A DNA stretch of 64,000 nt from Rikenella microfusus (GCA_020722565.1 DYKO01000004.1:1-64000), one strand, 5' to 3'. Numbered from the stretch's first letter, positions 27,614-37,795 are shown. The notes: generated by a model from the letters alone, not told the origin. A program made the numbers and translations.

Positions 27614-29104
27614 ATGATAAAGAAAGTTATTGCCGGAATTGCAACGGCTTTTGTTTTATTAGGATTTATTGTTTCGGCTCAAAACGCCCCGACTGATTCT
27701 GTTGCCAGAACCGATAGCGCCACAGTTCAGATTTCAGCATCAAATGACCCAACCCCTACAACCACTCCTTCAATGGCAACACAAATTACCGTAGGAGAAA
27801 AGGCATTTCATTTCAACATAATTACGTTACTGCGCGGGCTACTGGGTATGATTGTACTTATCGGTATTGCATACTTATTTAGTTCCGATAGGGAAGCAGT
27901 TTCTTGGAAGACCGTTGCCATTGGCCTTGGAATTCAGATACTACTTGCCATACTAATACTTCAATTCCCTCCGGTGAGGTACATTTTCGAATTTGTGGGC
28001 AAATTATTTGTAAAAGTTCTTGACTTCTCCCGTGCAGGAACTGAATTTCTATTTGCAGGATTCCTCGATACAACAAAATTTGGTTTCATATTCGCTTTTC
28101 AGGTTCTACCCACCATTATATTCTTTTCCGCCCTTACTAGTTTACTATTTTACCTTGGTGTGATTCAAAAAGTTGTATGGCTTTTGGCATGGCTCATGAC
28201 TAAGGCACTTAAAATATCTGGAGCCGAAAGCTTATCGGTTGCCGGAAACATTTTCTTGGGCCAAACCGAATCGCCGCTGATGATTAAGGCCTACCTGGGA
28301 AAAATGACCAAATCGGAAATACTACTGGTCATGACTGGAGGCATGGCAACCCTCGCTGGAGGCGTTCTGGCAGCCTATATCAGTTTCCTGGGAGGTAATG
28401 ATCCCGTTCAACGGCTAATATTTGCTAAGCACCTTCTAGCAGCTTCGGTTATGGCTGCCCCTGGTGCTGTGGTGATTTCCAAAATACTGGTTCCCCAAAC
28501 CGAAAACATCGATACAAACGTTAGTATCCCCAAAGAAAAGATAGGCAACAACGTTCTGGATGCCATTTCAAATGGCACCACCGAGGGTCTAAAACTTGCA
28601 GCCAATGTGGCAGCCATGTTGGTTGTTTTCATCGCTTTTATCGCCATGTTCAACTTTATAGTTCAAAAAATTGGTGCATGGACGCATTTAAACGAGACAA
28701 TTGCAGCTGCAACCAATGGTAACTACACCAAGCTCTCACTGGAGTTTCTTTTAGGGTACGCCTTTGCTCCAGTTATGTGGCTAATTGGAGTATGTAAAGA
28801 AGACATCACCCTTTTAGGCCGATTACTTGGCGAAAAACTAATTATGACAGAGTTTATTGGATACGTAAGCCTAGCCGACCTAAAATCAATTGGTGCTTTT
28901 GCCCAAGAAAAATCAATAATTATGGCAACCTATATGCTTTGCGGCTTTGCAAATTTCGCCTCAATAGGTATTCAAATTGGTGGTATAGGTTCTTTGGCGC
29001 CAGGCCAACGCGTTCTACTCAGCAAGTATGGAATGCGGGCACTGCTGGGTGGTACATTAGCCGCTCTAATTTCGGCCACAATTGTAGGCGTAATATTGGG
29101 GTAA
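27614..29104 (+). CDS. concentrative nucleoside transporter, NupC/CNT family
   Basis: This protein has about 496 residues. ATG 27614 is preferred over the adjacent GTG at 27611. An N-terminal cleavable-looking signal (FVLLGFIVSAQNAP) and a Thr/Ser/Pro-rich linker precede the membrane core. The core carries CNT hallmarks: the LFYLGVIQKVVW segment, the nucleoside-site motif GQTESPLMIKAYL, MTGGMATLAGG and CGFANFASIGIQIGG. It imports nucleosides with a cation gradient across the inner membrane. The linker with a signal peptide is a Bacteroidota variant. A terminator follows at 29157-29187. Confidence 0.92.
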   Translation: MIKKVIAGIATAFVLLGFIVSAQNAPTDSVARTDSATVQISASNDPTPTTTPSMATQITVGEKAFHFNIITLLRGLLGMIVLIGIAYLFSSDREAVSWKTVAIGLGIQILLAILILQFPPVRYIFEFVGKLFVKVLDFSRAGTEFLFAGFLDTTKFGFIFAFQVLPTIIFFSALTSLLFYLGVIQKVVWLLAWLMTKALKISGAESLSVAGNIFLGQTESPLMIKAYLGKMTKSEILLVMTGGMATLAGGVLAAYISFLGGNDPVQRLIFAKHLLAASVMAAPGAVVISKILVPQTENIDTNVSIPKEKIGNNVLDAISNGTTEGLKLAANVAAMLVVFIAFIAMFNFIVQKIGAWTHLNETIAAATNGNYTKLSLEFLLGYAFAPVMWLIGVCKEDITLLGRLLGEKLIMTEFIGYVSLADLKSIGAFAQEKSIIMATYMLCGFANFASIGIQIGGIGSLAPGQRVLLSKYGMRALLGGTLAALISATIVGVILG

Positions 29105-29808
29105 AAAAGCATAAACAACAAAGTAAGGGAAAGTAAAAGAGATTAATATCCTAAGCGCACGTGTCCAGTTTGGATACGTGCTTTTTTATAACTATCTGTC
29201 TTGCTTCATGTTTAATCCCAGATTAAGCATTAGGAATGTAATGAACTAATATTAGCTTGTTGATTGCACAATGGGTATCTGGGTTAATTCCGACAAATCA
29301 TTAATTTAGTCGGCCTTTAGGCAAAATCGCGTTAGTTAATGCTTAATTTGGGTTAATTTTTTTGTGGGTTTAACTATTCGTAAACAAACTGATAATTCAC
29401 TAGAACACCGCCCCCTTTCAGAAAAAAATTAATTTTTATTGTCAAAAATTGAATTAAATAAACAGCTCATACTGCACCAAAAGGCTTATACCCCAAATCA
29501 TCTTATCTTTATTTTTGCTCCTATTTCCTGAATAAAAAAAGCTTCTACTTAAAATTATTACTATTTAATTTCAACACAAAATCATCCCCCGCTAATGGGG
29601 TCAAAGGGTATAAGTTACCTTGAGATTCTGCATCCAATACTGCTTAAGTCAGTCTAAGGCAAACAAGACATATTACAAGAGAATAAACCTGTTGCTACCC
29701 ATCCAATTGAGATTAATGGTCGTAAACTCAGTATAATAGTTTATTAATTGCTATTCTTTGAACCTAAGCAATATATCTTTAGTTAATTGTTTAAAGTTAA
29801 GTAATTAA
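29105..29808. other. AT-rich intergenic region between convergent genes
   Basis: Apart from the terminator at 29157-29187 it holds no recognisable gene. A small dyad (CCGAC...GTCGG near 29290-29315) and CCCCGCTAATGGGG near 29590 are visible, but neither is followed by a T-run. Confidence 0.55.
29157..29187 (+). terminator. intrinsic terminator after the nucleoside transporter
   Basis: A 10-bp stem with one G-T pair (GCACGTGTCC at 29157-29166, GGATACGTGC at 29172-29181) is followed by TTTTTT. Confidence 0.8.
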
Positions 29809-31008
29809 CTAACCTTTCACACCATCATTCAAACTCAAGTCCCTTTTACTGGTACGAATAAAATAGATTAATGCTGCTACTGCTAACAGTTGGATTGCTA
29901 TTGAAAAGAATATCAGCGCATTCAAAGAGAAATCATAAAGGTAACCCATTAATGCGCTACCTGCAAACCAGAAAAGACCGTAAGCTGCGTTGTAGGTACC
30001 AAAGGCTAACCCTCGTTTATTTTGGGGGATAAGGTTGGCAACTTCTGCCTTTAAAATTGATTCCTGTGCGCCCATGCCAATACCCCATAAAACCATGCCA
30101 AGAAGTGCAAGGTAAAAATCGCCCAGAAAAACCAGCGGTACAAATAATAGCGATAGCAGTAGGGCTAACAGAATCGTTTTGGCTCCAAAATGGTCGAACA
30201 GCTTTCCGAAAATGAGTGCAGCAAGGGCATCTACCCCCATAGCTACGGCATAAAAAATAGGAATTGATGAGTCGGACATCAGCGATTTTTGCTTAAAGTG
30301 ATATGCAATTAAGGGGAAATCGACATAACCCGCGGCAACAAAAAGAACCACCAGAAGGTAAACCCAAAAACTTTTGCTAAAGCCCTTGGCATCGATCGAT
30401 TTAATTTTTACCTCAAGGTTTTCGGGATGTGGGTAAAGGTAACGTGAAATCAGTAGGGTTACAATAGCTAAAAGTGCAGGGATGGATAGTATTCCGTAAG
30501 CCATGCTATAGTTTTGGTTTTTGTAAAACAGTACCGCACTAACCATTAGTGGCCCAAGAGTGGCCCCAATCTGGTCCATAGCCTCGTGTAAGCCATAACC
30601 CCAGCCACGGCCCATTTTTTGGGTACCGAATGAAAGTAGCGCATCACGAGCAGGAGATCGAAGCGCTTTCCCTACCCTTTCGGCAATCATCAGAAGCACG
30701 GCCAGTTGCCAGTAACCGGCAAATGCCAAAAGGGGTACAGATAAAAGATTAAGGCTGTAGCCAATAATTACAATTGTCCAGTACTTTTTGGTTTTATCGG
30801 CAATATAACCAGAAAAAAAGCGTAAGCCGTAACCTATCAGTTCACCAATGCCAGCTACCAAACCCACTGTGGTACCACTGGTGCCAAGAATCTGAAGGAA
30901 CGAACCATTAATGCTTCGGGCTGCCTCGTAGGTCATATCCGAAAACAGACTTATAATACCCAGTAGCAGTACAAACTTAGTTGCAGTATCAAAACGAAAA
31001 TGTTTCAT
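29809..31008 (-). CDS. MFS transporter
   Basis: This 399-residue protein has about 12 hydrophobic segments. Major-facilitator loop features include SGYIADKTKKYW (loop 2-3) and GKLFDHFGAKTILL (loop 8-9). ALRSPARDALLSFG and KRGLAFGTYNA resemble the Bacteroidota/Proteobacteria MFS group of unknown substrate. It lies 20 bases downstream of the metallophosphatase gene on the same strand, so it may export or import products of nucleotide hydrolysis. That link is inferred from order only. Confidence 0.85.
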   Translation of the reverse strand: MKHFRFDTATKFVLLLGIISLFSDMTYEAARSINGSFLQILGTSGTTVGLVAGIGELIGYGLRFFSGYIADKTKKYWTIVIIGYSLNLLSVPLLAFAGYWQLAVLLMIAERVGKALRSPARDALLSFGTQKMGRGWGYGLHEAMDQIGATLGPLMVSAVLFYKNQNYSMAYGILSIPALLAIVTLLISRYLYPHPENLEVKIKSIDAKGFSKSFWVYLLVVLFVAAGYVDFPLIAYHFKQKSLMSDSSIPIFYAVAMGVDALAALIFGKLFDHFGAKTILLALLLSLLFVPLVFLGDFYLALLGMVLWGIGMGAQESILKAEVANLIPQNKRGLAFGTYNAAYGLFWFAGSALMGYLYDFSLNALIFFSIAIQLLAVAALIYFIRTSKRDLSLNDGVKG

Positions 31009-31028
31009 TATTCAAAGCATTAAAGACA

Positions 31029-31865
31029 TTACCTGCGTTTGTGTTTTTGCCTCTCAACGTTTAAGTCGATACGGCCAAGGTACTGACCGCTTTTGCCCAC
31101 CTGGGCAATTATAACCGGGTTGCCATCTTTGTTCTTTTCGGTTGTGTTGGTTATCATGCTATGTGAGTGCCCACCAATAATTACATCGATATACTTTGAT
31201 TCTCGTGCAATCTCAAAATCATTTACATTGCCCTCCTTGGAATCGGCACCCAGATGCGATAGGCATATTACCAGATCGCACTTCTCCCTTCTTTTAAGTA
31301 TGTTTGAAATGCTATCGGCAGTAGAAAAGGGATCTTTATAGATCATTCCCCTATAGTTTCGCTCAAAAATTAAACCCACAGGGTTTACGCCGAGGCCAAA
31401 TATTCCAATTCGTAAACCGCCTCTTTTAACCACTATGTAGGGCTTAACAATATTTGCCAAAGGGGTGTTGGTAAAGTCGTAGTTGGCACTGACAATGGGT
31501 ACTCGGTTATTTTTTAGAACCACAGCAAGTGTATCGATGGGATTATCGAATTCATGGTTACCCAATGTGATGGCATCATATTGCATGCGATTTAATGCAT
31601 CAATTTCAATCCTCCCATTAAAAAAGTTGAAATAGGGTGTACCCTGGGAAAAGTCACCGGCATCGAGCAGCAGCACGTTTTTTTCGGTTGCCCTAATCTG
31701 CTCAATTACTCCTATTCTTCGGGCGTAGCCACCCATATTTTTATCGTTGGGCTCAACCTGGCTATGGGTGTCGTTGGTATGAAGTATTACCAACTTCACG
31801 CTTTGCCCAAAACTTACGGTAGATACCGATATAAGTATCACTAATAATATCCTCTGCATCGTCAT
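31029..31865 (-). CDS. periplasmic 5'-nucleotidase, metallophosphatase domain
   Basis: This 278-residue protein has a signal peptide (residues 1-20, VSTVSFGQ). The calcineurin-like domain of the 5'-nucleotidase/UshA family follows: HTNDTHSQVE, DAGDFSQGTP, LGNHEFD, SHLGAD and GGHSHSM. These metal ligands are all present. The substrate-binding C-terminal domain is absent here and is instead encoded by the gene 15 bases upstream (31881-32684). The two proteins presumably act together on nucleotides or related phosphate esters in the periplasm. Met3 is an equally good start. Confidence 0.92.
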   Translation of the reverse strand: MTMQRILLVILISVSTVSFGQSVKLVILHTNDTHSQVEPNDKNMGGYARRIGVIEQIRATEKNVLLLDAGDFSQGTPYFNFFNGRIEIDALNRMQYDAITLGNHEFDNPIDTLAVVLKNNRVPIVSANYDFTNTPLANIVKPYIVVKRGGLRIGIFGLGVNPVGLIFERNYRGMIYKDPFSTADSISNILKRREKCDLVICLSHLGADSKEGNVNDFEIARESKYIDVIIGGHSHSMITNTTEKNKDGNPVIIAQVGKSGQYLGRIDLNVERQKHKRR

Positions 31866-31880
31866 GGTTTTTATTAAATG

Positions 31881-32684
31881 CTAATTGGCAACCAGTTTGA
31901 TTCTTCCGTCCAGTACCGATTGCACCTTTTTCCCTTTAGCTGTTTCTTTTCTAATATAATCAATGAGCAAATCCCTGATTTTAATGCCTGTATTTATCCT
32001 CTTTTCGGGTGTTTTAAACTGTACCATGCCGCTATTACCATCAGCAAGGTAATCGTTGGTGGCAATTACATAAACTCTTTCGGTATCAATTGGAAGCCCT
32101 CCAATGGTAATGTTTAAAGGCTTTTTGTCCCTAATCTCCATTCGCAAACCCGACACACCCTCGCCGCCAACATCGGCTATATGTTCCAGTATTCCCATAA
32201 ACTTATCGCCTTTTAACCATATAATGGATAGCTCATTCTCAAAGGGCATGATTTCAAAAATCTTTCTAATGGTGACTGCTCCAGCCCGAATATCACTACG
32301 AATACCCCCTCGGTTTACAATGGCAATATCTACTGGCTGACCAAGAAACTCTGAGGCAACCCGACGATAGGCATCGGAGATGTAGTTTGAGAGCAAACTT
32401 TCGGGACGTTGAGTCCGCATGGGCTCTTCGGCATAGCCAATAACCACATTCATTCCATCATCGAGTTTCTGCTTGATGGGCATTAAATAGGCTTCGTAGT
32501 TTTTATCTGCCAGCGAATCGGTGGTGCTGTCAATTGCAATTTTATCCGATTTCCAATGGGTAATTAAGGTAACCCGACTGTTACACGAAACAATCAGAAT
32601 GGCTAACAACCCAGAAAAAATAGATATCCGGAGAAACTTTGGTAAATACATTCTTTTTGCTTTTTTCTTAAAATTAAACTGCAC
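31881..32684 (-). CDS. 5'-nucleotidase C-terminal-domain lipoprotein
   Basis: This 267-residue protein may start at residue 1 or at Met12. Its signal peptide ends in the lipobox IVSC. The body is the 5'-nucleotidase C-terminal substrate-binding domain: SLLSNYISDAYR, IVNRGGIRSDIRAG, IMPFENEL and TNDYLADGNSG. It is the first gene of a minus-strand unit with the catalytic metallophosphatase and the MFS transporter. Separation of the catalytic and substrate domains into two genes, one of them lipid-anchored, recurs in Bacteroidota. Confidence 0.92.
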   Translation of the reverse strand: MQFNFKKKAKRMYLPKFLRISIFSGLLAILIVSCNSRVTLITHWKSDKIAIDSTTDSLADKNYEAYLMPIKQKLDDGMNVVIGYAEEPMRTQRPESLLSNYISDAYRRVASEFLGQPVDIAIVNRGGIRSDIRAGAVTIRKIFEIMPFENELSIIWLKGDKFMGILEHIADVGGEGVSGLRMEIRDKKPLNITIGGLPIDTERVYVIATNDYLADGNSGMVQFKTPEKRINTGIKIRDLLIDYIRKETAKGKKVQSVLDGRIKLVAN

Positions 32685-33106
32685 TATATCATTATTAGAT
32701 CGTGAAAATAGGTAAGTTTTGTCAATTTCTGTTGATCTGAAAGCTATAAAAGATTAAAAATCTGTTATAGTTTATTGAATTAATATGCTTACCTATCATT
32801 TTCTTAATTATTATTTTTTCAAATGAAATGAAAAAGCAAAATAAATATAAAGTTGTAGTTTGAAACCAAATTACATATCATAGCCACCTTAATACAACAG
32901 AGCCGCCCGTTGCTTAAAAATGGCATTCATGAAATATATTACACCAGTTTATCATGTAACATCATCAACTTAAATAACAGCTATGGTTTTCACTAATTTA
33001 CATAATGAACAAAGTACCAATAGTATATTAAAATCAAAGGAGTATAAACATTTATTTGTAATATTGTGGTCTCCGAATACTAATTGGGGAGTAAAACCGT
33101 TTTGTA
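32685..33106. other. divergent intergenic region before porW
   Basis: It is AT-rich and must hold promoters for the 5'-nucleotidase unit (minus) and porW (plus). I find no full TAnnTTTG match with a well-placed TTG, and no gene. Confidence 0.5.
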
Positions 33107-35815
33107 ATGCACAAACTACTATTACAAAAATTTAAATTGACGAGTAGGTCTTTACTGATAGCTATAGTTTTAGCATTTTTTTCTATTTGGCTGAGCTCCT
33201 GTTCAACCCAAAAAAACACCTTTATAAACAGGCAGTACCATAATCTTACATCTTACTACAACTACTACTATAACGCCTACGACAGCTACAAAAGCGGACT
33301 CAGCAAAGCTGAAAAGGGAATAAGTTACAACTACACACTGGTTTTGCCGGTTCTTCTGATCGGCGAGTCACAGGTATCGGGTATGGTTTCGGGCGACATG
33401 GAACGTACGCTAAATAAATGCACGATGCTTCTGGCCCGACACTCCATAACGGCAAAGCCATTACGTAAAAGTAATACACTTAGCCCAAAGGAAAAGAAAT
33501 TTTACAATCAGAATGAATACGTCCGATGGGCGCGCGACTCCTGGTTGCTGGTAGGAAAGGTGCATACGTGGAAATCGGATTTACCCAAAGCCCGTTCGGC
33601 TTTTGAGTTTGTAATCCGCCAGTTTCCGGAGCAACCCATTTGGTTCGATGCACAGGTTTGGCTGGCCAGGGTAGCCATTCTTGAAGGCGACTACGTTGAT
33701 GCGCAGGATAGACTTAAATCGGTTGAGAACAATAGGAAACGCCCCAAAACCAAACAGTTTAACCATCTTTTAGCCTCCAGTTGGGCTTACCTCTACCAAA
33801 AGCAGCAACAGTATGAAAGTATGATTCCCTATTTGCGAAAGGCCATAGAACTGGCCTCAAGCAGAACTGATCGTGTCAGATACAACTTCATTTATGCACA
33901 AATACTTCAACAGTTAGGGAAAAACCACGAGGCCCTTTCGGCTTATCAAAAGGTAATCAAAATGAATCCGGCCTATGATATGGCATTTAGTGCTCGTATT
34001 CAAATTATCGCTCTAACACAAAAGCAGGGCAATGAGTTAAAACAAGAGCTGCTTAAACTGGCTAAGGACGCAAAAAATTCCGATTATTTAGATCAACTTT
34101 ACTTTACTTTAGGCAACATGGAGCGCAAAGAGGGTAACATGGAAAAGGCCATTGAGTACTACACCCTATCGGCGCAAAACAGCAAGGGTAACAGCAACCA
34201 GAAGGGCATGTCGTATTTAGTTTTAGCTGATTACTACTTCGGTAAAGCCGACTACACCCGAGCCCAGGCCTACTACGATAGCTCCTACAACTCACTCGAT
34301 AATACCTATCCCGATTATCAACGAATAGAGCAAAAGGCCAAGTTTTTGAACTCGTTGGTTGATAATCTGAACACCATAAAAACAGAGGACAGCCTACTAC
34401 GAGTAGCCTCAATGCCCCAGGAAGAGCGCGATGCGCTTATCAAGGCAATCATTGCTAACATTGAAATAGAGGAGCAACGCGCCCGGGCAATGGAAATGGA
34501 AGAACGTAACCAATCAATGCTTTACCAGCAATCCCAACGATTTCGTCCCGATAACCCGCAGGAGGGCGCGAAATGGTATTTCTACAATCAAGCATCGTTA
34601 AGTTACGGCCAATCGGAGTTTCAGATGAAATGGGGTAAACGTAAACTTGAAGATAACTGGCGTAGAAAGAATAAGCGCGTTCTATCCGACGACGAGGTAA
34701 CCCTAGCCGGAAAATCAACTGGAAGTAGCACAGACGAACCACAGAAACAGCTCTCGCCTAAAACACCGGAATACTACCTAGTGAACCTACCATTCAGCGA
34801 TTCGCTCAAGCAAATCTCTATTGAACATGTTAAAAATGCCATGTTCCGCGTGGCCGAGATTTATGAAATAAATCTATCTGATTACGTGCAGGCACGTATG
34901 GCCTATTTAAACATGGCAAATCGATTTAGCGATTCCGAAACTGCTGCAACTGCCTATTACAGATTATATCGTATGGCCAACCAGTTTAACCAAACCGCCG
35001 AAGCGGCTCAATTCCGCAATACCCTAATCACAAGTTACCCCAATAGCCCCTACGCCATCCTGCTTTCCAACCCCGCTTATTTTGAGCAGTTGAGCAAGCA
35101 ACAAAACGCAGGTGAAGAGATTTATCAAAAGGCATACAACCATTACGAAAAAGGACTTTTTTCCGATGCCCATAACCTGTTAAAGGATGGGCTCAGTAAA
35201 GTAAAGAATACGGGTTTAGAGCCCAAATACCTGCTCCTTGAATCGCTTTGTATGGGCAAAACCGCCGATGTTAAAACCTTTAAGAATTCACTAAACAATC
35301 TTATTGCTTCTTTTCCCAGCTCCGAAGAGGCAAAATTAGCCGAAGGCCTATTGAAACAGGTGGAACAGCAAGAGCTACAGCTTGCCTCTGGAGTAGCAAA
35401 TCTGGATTTTGCCACTCCCACACAGGAATCATCTCAGAACCAATCATCAACCTATACCGCTACCGATGGGGAGCATATGTTTGTTGTTCTGATATCGAAC
35501 CGAAGCAATATCAATCAGCTTAAGTTTAACATCATCAGTTTTAATGTTGATGAGTTTATTGATGCCAACCTAAATGTAAGCAACCAGCCCTACAACGATT
35601 ACATTGAAATGGTGATTTGCTCTGGCATTAAGGATAAAAAAACCGCCATCCATTACTTTGACCTAATAAGCAAGGAGCATAAGGTTTTTGCTGGTCTAAA
35701 GCCTACCGATTACCAAATGTTTATGATTAGCATTGATAACTTTGCTCGATTCTTAAGTGAAAAATCGATACCCGATTACCTAAACTTTTTCAAGGCTAAC
35801 TATCAAAACAAGTAG
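33107..35815 (+). CDS. porW: type IX secretion lipoprotein PorW/SprE
   Basis: This 902-residue TPR lipoprotein has lipobox LSSC (Cys32) followed by the family start STQKNTFINRQYHNL and a Tyr/Asn-rich SYYNYYYNAYDSY. Tetratricopeptide-like helical pairs run through residues about 140-420 and again from about 590 to 750. A Glu/Arg/Met-rich stretch and WYFYNQASLSYGQSEFQMKW lie between them. PorW (SprE) is needed for type IX secretion and gliding in characterised Bacteroidota. The stop is 5 bases from porX, so the structural component and its regulator are likely cotranscribed. Confidence 0.9.
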   Translation: MHKLLLQKFKLTSRSLLIAIVLAFFSIWLSSCSTQKNTFINRQYHNLTSYYNYYYNAYDSYKSGLSKAEKGISYNYTLVLPVLLIGESQVSGMVSGDMERTLNKCTMLLARHSITAKPLRKSNTLSPKEKKFYNQNEYVRWARDSWLLVGKVHTWKSDLPKARSAFEFVIRQFPEQPIWFDAQVWLARVAILEGDYVDAQDRLKSVENNRKRPKTKQFNHLLASSWAYLYQKQQQYESMIPYLRKAIELASSRTDRVRYNFIYAQILQQLGKNHEALSAYQKVIKMNPAYDMAFSARIQIIALTQKQGNELKQELLKLAKDAKNSDYLDQLYFTLGNMERKEGNMEKAIEYYTLSAQNSKGNSNQKGMSYLVLADYYFGKADYTRAQAYYDSSYNSLDNTYPDYQRIEQKAKFLNSLVDNLNTIKTEDSLLRVASMPQEERDALIKAIIANIEIEEQRARAMEMEERNQSMLYQQSQRFRPDNPQEGAKWYFYNQASLSYGQSEFQMKWGKRKLEDNWRRKNKRVLSDDEVTLAGKSTGSSTDEPQKQLSPKTPEYYLVNLPFSDSLKQISIEHVKNAMFRVAEIYEINLSDYVQARMAYLNMANRFSDSETAATAYYRLYRMANQFNQTAEAAQFRNTLITSYPNSPYAILLSNPAYFEQLSKQQNAGEEIYQKAYNHYEKGLFSDAHNLLKDGLSKVKNTGLEPKYLLLESLCMGKTADVKTFKNSLNNLIASFPSSEEAKLAEGLLKQVEQQELQLASGVANLDFATPTQESSQNQSSTYTATDGEHMFVVLISNRSNINQLKFNIISFNVDEFIDANLNVSNQPYNDYIEMVICSGIKDKKTAIHYFDLISKEHKVFAGLKPTDYQMFMISIDNFARFLSEKSIPDYLNFFKANYQNK

Positions 35816-35820
35816 CAAAT

Positions 35821-37371
35821 ATGCAATCCACTATTTTATGGGTAGATGACGAAATTGATCTGCTCCGCCCACATATAATTTTTTTGGAGCAGAAGGGTTA
35901 CCGCATTCTAACCGCTTCGAACAGTATTGATGCGCTTGAAATAGTTAGACAGAATGCAATTGATCTGGTTTTCCTCGATGAAAATATGCCAGGCATTGGT
36001 GGACTAGAAGCGCTCCCTAAAATTAAAGAAGTAAAACCTGCCCTTCCAGTGGTAATGGTAACCAAGAGCGAGGAAGAAAACATTATGGACCTGGCAGTTG
36101 GCTCGCAGATTTCGGATTATCTTATTAAACCAGTAAATCCCATGCAAATGCTACTTGCCATAAAAAAGTTTATTCACGGCAAAGAGTTGGTAACCGAAAA
36201 ACAGCTGTCGGACTACCGTGGTGAGTTCATGCAACTAACCCAGCAAATAGGAGGTGCTAAAAGCTACTCTGATTGGGAAGAAATATACCGTAGGTTGTCC
36301 TCCTGGCAGGTCAAGCTTTCCGATCATCCCGATGTCAACCTCAAACAGATGCTTGAGGTTCAACTCAACGAGGCCAATCAGGTATTCGGCAAATTCATTA
36401 GGATTAACTACCTCAAATGGTTACAACCTAACTCCGAAAAACCCATGCTCACCCCTGCTGTTCTCAAAAATAAAGTTTTCCCCCATCTTTCGGCCAAAAG
36501 GAAGGTACTGCTGCTAGTAATCGACAACCTCCGCTACGACCAGTGGAAAATTGTTGAACCCCTGCTAACCGGCGAATGGCAGGTAGAAGCCGATGAAATC
36601 TATTTCAGCATACTACCTACAGCTACACAGTACGCACGAAATGCTCTATTTTCCGGTCTAATGCCCCTGGCAATCCATAAAACATCCCCTGAACTTTGGG
36701 TATTCGACGAAGAGGATGAGGGCAAAAACCTATTTGAAAAACAGCTGCTACAGGCGCAGCTTAAAAGGGCAGGGCTGGATATTACTTTTTCGTATCTAAA
36801 AACCGATACGCTAAAGGGGCTTTCAGGCAATTTCAACATCCATGAATTTCTGAGCAAACCCCTATCGGTTCTTGTGTATAACTTTGTTGATGTGCTATCG
36901 CACTCCCGCACCGATTCAGATATGATGCGGGGTCTTGCAGCCGATGAATCGGCATACTTGTCGCTTACACGCTCATGGTTCCTGCATTCCGATTTAAAGG
37001 AATTTCTTGCCGAGGCCGCCAGTCAAGATGTAAAACTGGTCATTACCACCGATCATGGCTCAATTCGGGTAAAAAATCCCATAAAGGTGGTTGGCGACCG
37101 TGCCACTTCTACTAACCTACGGTATAAGATGGGCCGAAGTCTTAACTATAATCCCAAGGAGGTATTTGAGGTTCGTAAACCCGAAGAAGCCCAACTGCCC
37201 AAACCCAATATCAGTTCATCGTTTATTTTTGCCCTAGGTAACGATTTTTTAACCTACCCGACCAACTTCAACTACTACGCGTCGCACTATCGCGATACAT
37301 TTCAACACGGAGGGGTATCGCTGGAAGAAATAATTGTTCCAATTGTTACCCTTAATCCAGTTAAAAGATAG
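35821..37371 (+). CDS. porX: PorX-type response regulator with PglZ domain
   Basis: This 516-residue protein has an N-terminal receiver (residues 1-120) with acidic residues DDE at 9-11, phospho-acceptor Asp53 (FLDENMPG), Thr81 and Lys103 (LIKPV). A helical linker follows, then a PglZ/alkaline-phosphatase-like domain (about 215-510: LLVIDNLRYDQW, FSILPTATQYARNALF, VLVYNFVDVLSHSR, ITTDHGS). This architecture defines PorX, the regulator of type IX secretion that works with sensor PorY and sigma factor SigP in Porphyromonas gingivalis. The catalytic metal ligands appear present. It sits directly behind porW. Confidence 0.93.
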   Translation: MQSTILWVDDEIDLLRPHIIFLEQKGYRILTASNSIDALEIVRQNAIDLVFLDENMPGIGGLEALPKIKEVKPALPVVMVTKSEEENIMDLAVGSQISDYLIKPVNPMQMLLAIKKFIHGKELVTEKQLSDYRGEFMQLTQQIGGAKSYSDWEEIYRRLSSWQVKLSDHPDVNLKQMLEVQLNEANQVFGKFIRINYLKWLQPNSEKPMLTPAVLKNKVFPHLSAKRKVLLLVIDNLRYDQWKIVEPLLTGEWQVEADEIYFSILPTATQYARNALFSGLMPLAIHKTSPELWVFDEEDEGKNLFEKQLLQAQLKRAGLDITFSYLKTDTLKGLSGNFNIHEFLSKPLSVLVYNFVDVLSHSRTDSDMMRGLAADESAYLSLTRSWFLHSDLKEFLAEAASQDVKLVITTDHGSIRVKNPIKVVGDRATSTNLRYKMGRSLNYNPKEVFEVRKPEEAQLPKPNISSSFIFALGNDFLTYPTNFNYYASHYRDTFQHGGVSLEEIIVPIVTLNPVKR

Positions 37372-37372
37372 C

Positions 37373-37795
37373 ATGACAACCATTTTATTACGTGGACTCG
37401 ACGATTTGGAGAGTGTGGCTCAAGAGGTGCTAAAACATACACAAAACAGCAACATTATCTGCTTTAAGGGCACAATGGGAGCAGGAAAAACAACCCTTAT
37501 TCGTGCAATATGTGAGCAATTGGGAGTATCCGATGTGGTTACCAGTCCTACCTTTGCTCTGGTTAACGAGTACACCTCCATAAAAGGAAATCCGGTTTAC
37601 CATTTCGACTTTTACCGAATAAAGAACATCGAAGAGGTATTTGACCTTGGCTATGAGGATTACTTCTATAATCCCGATGCACTCTGCCTAATTGAATGGC
37701 CTGAACTTATTGAGAATTTACTTCCCGAAAGCGGTGTGATATGGGTTAACATCAATGTTAATAGCAACGGTACAAGAACCATAGTAATTGAGTAG
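37373..37795 (+). CDS. tsaE: tRNA threonylcarbamoyladenosine biosynthesis ATPase TsaE
   Basis: This 140-residue protein starts at ATG 37373, one base after the porX stop. A frame from 37334 would overlap porX and adds nothing to the family. Walker A is GTMGAGKTTL, followed by TSPTFALVNEY, HFDFYRI and the Walker B-like CLIEWPE, all typical of TsaE. It supports TsaB-TsaD in making t6A37 of ANN-decoding tRNAs. Its position with porW and porX is not functionally explained. Confidence 0.93.
   Translation: MTTILLRGLDDLESVAQEVLKHTQNSNIICFKGTMGAGKTTLIRAICEQLGVSDVVTSPTFALVNEYTSIKGNPVYHFDFYRIKNIEEVFDLGYEDYFYNPDALCLIEWPELIENLLPESGVIWVNINVNSNGTRTIVIE

Noticed and set aside
37334-37372. Longer tsaE starting inside porX
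   Set aside because: The added 13 residues are just the porX end in another frame. ATG 37373 directly follows the porX stop.
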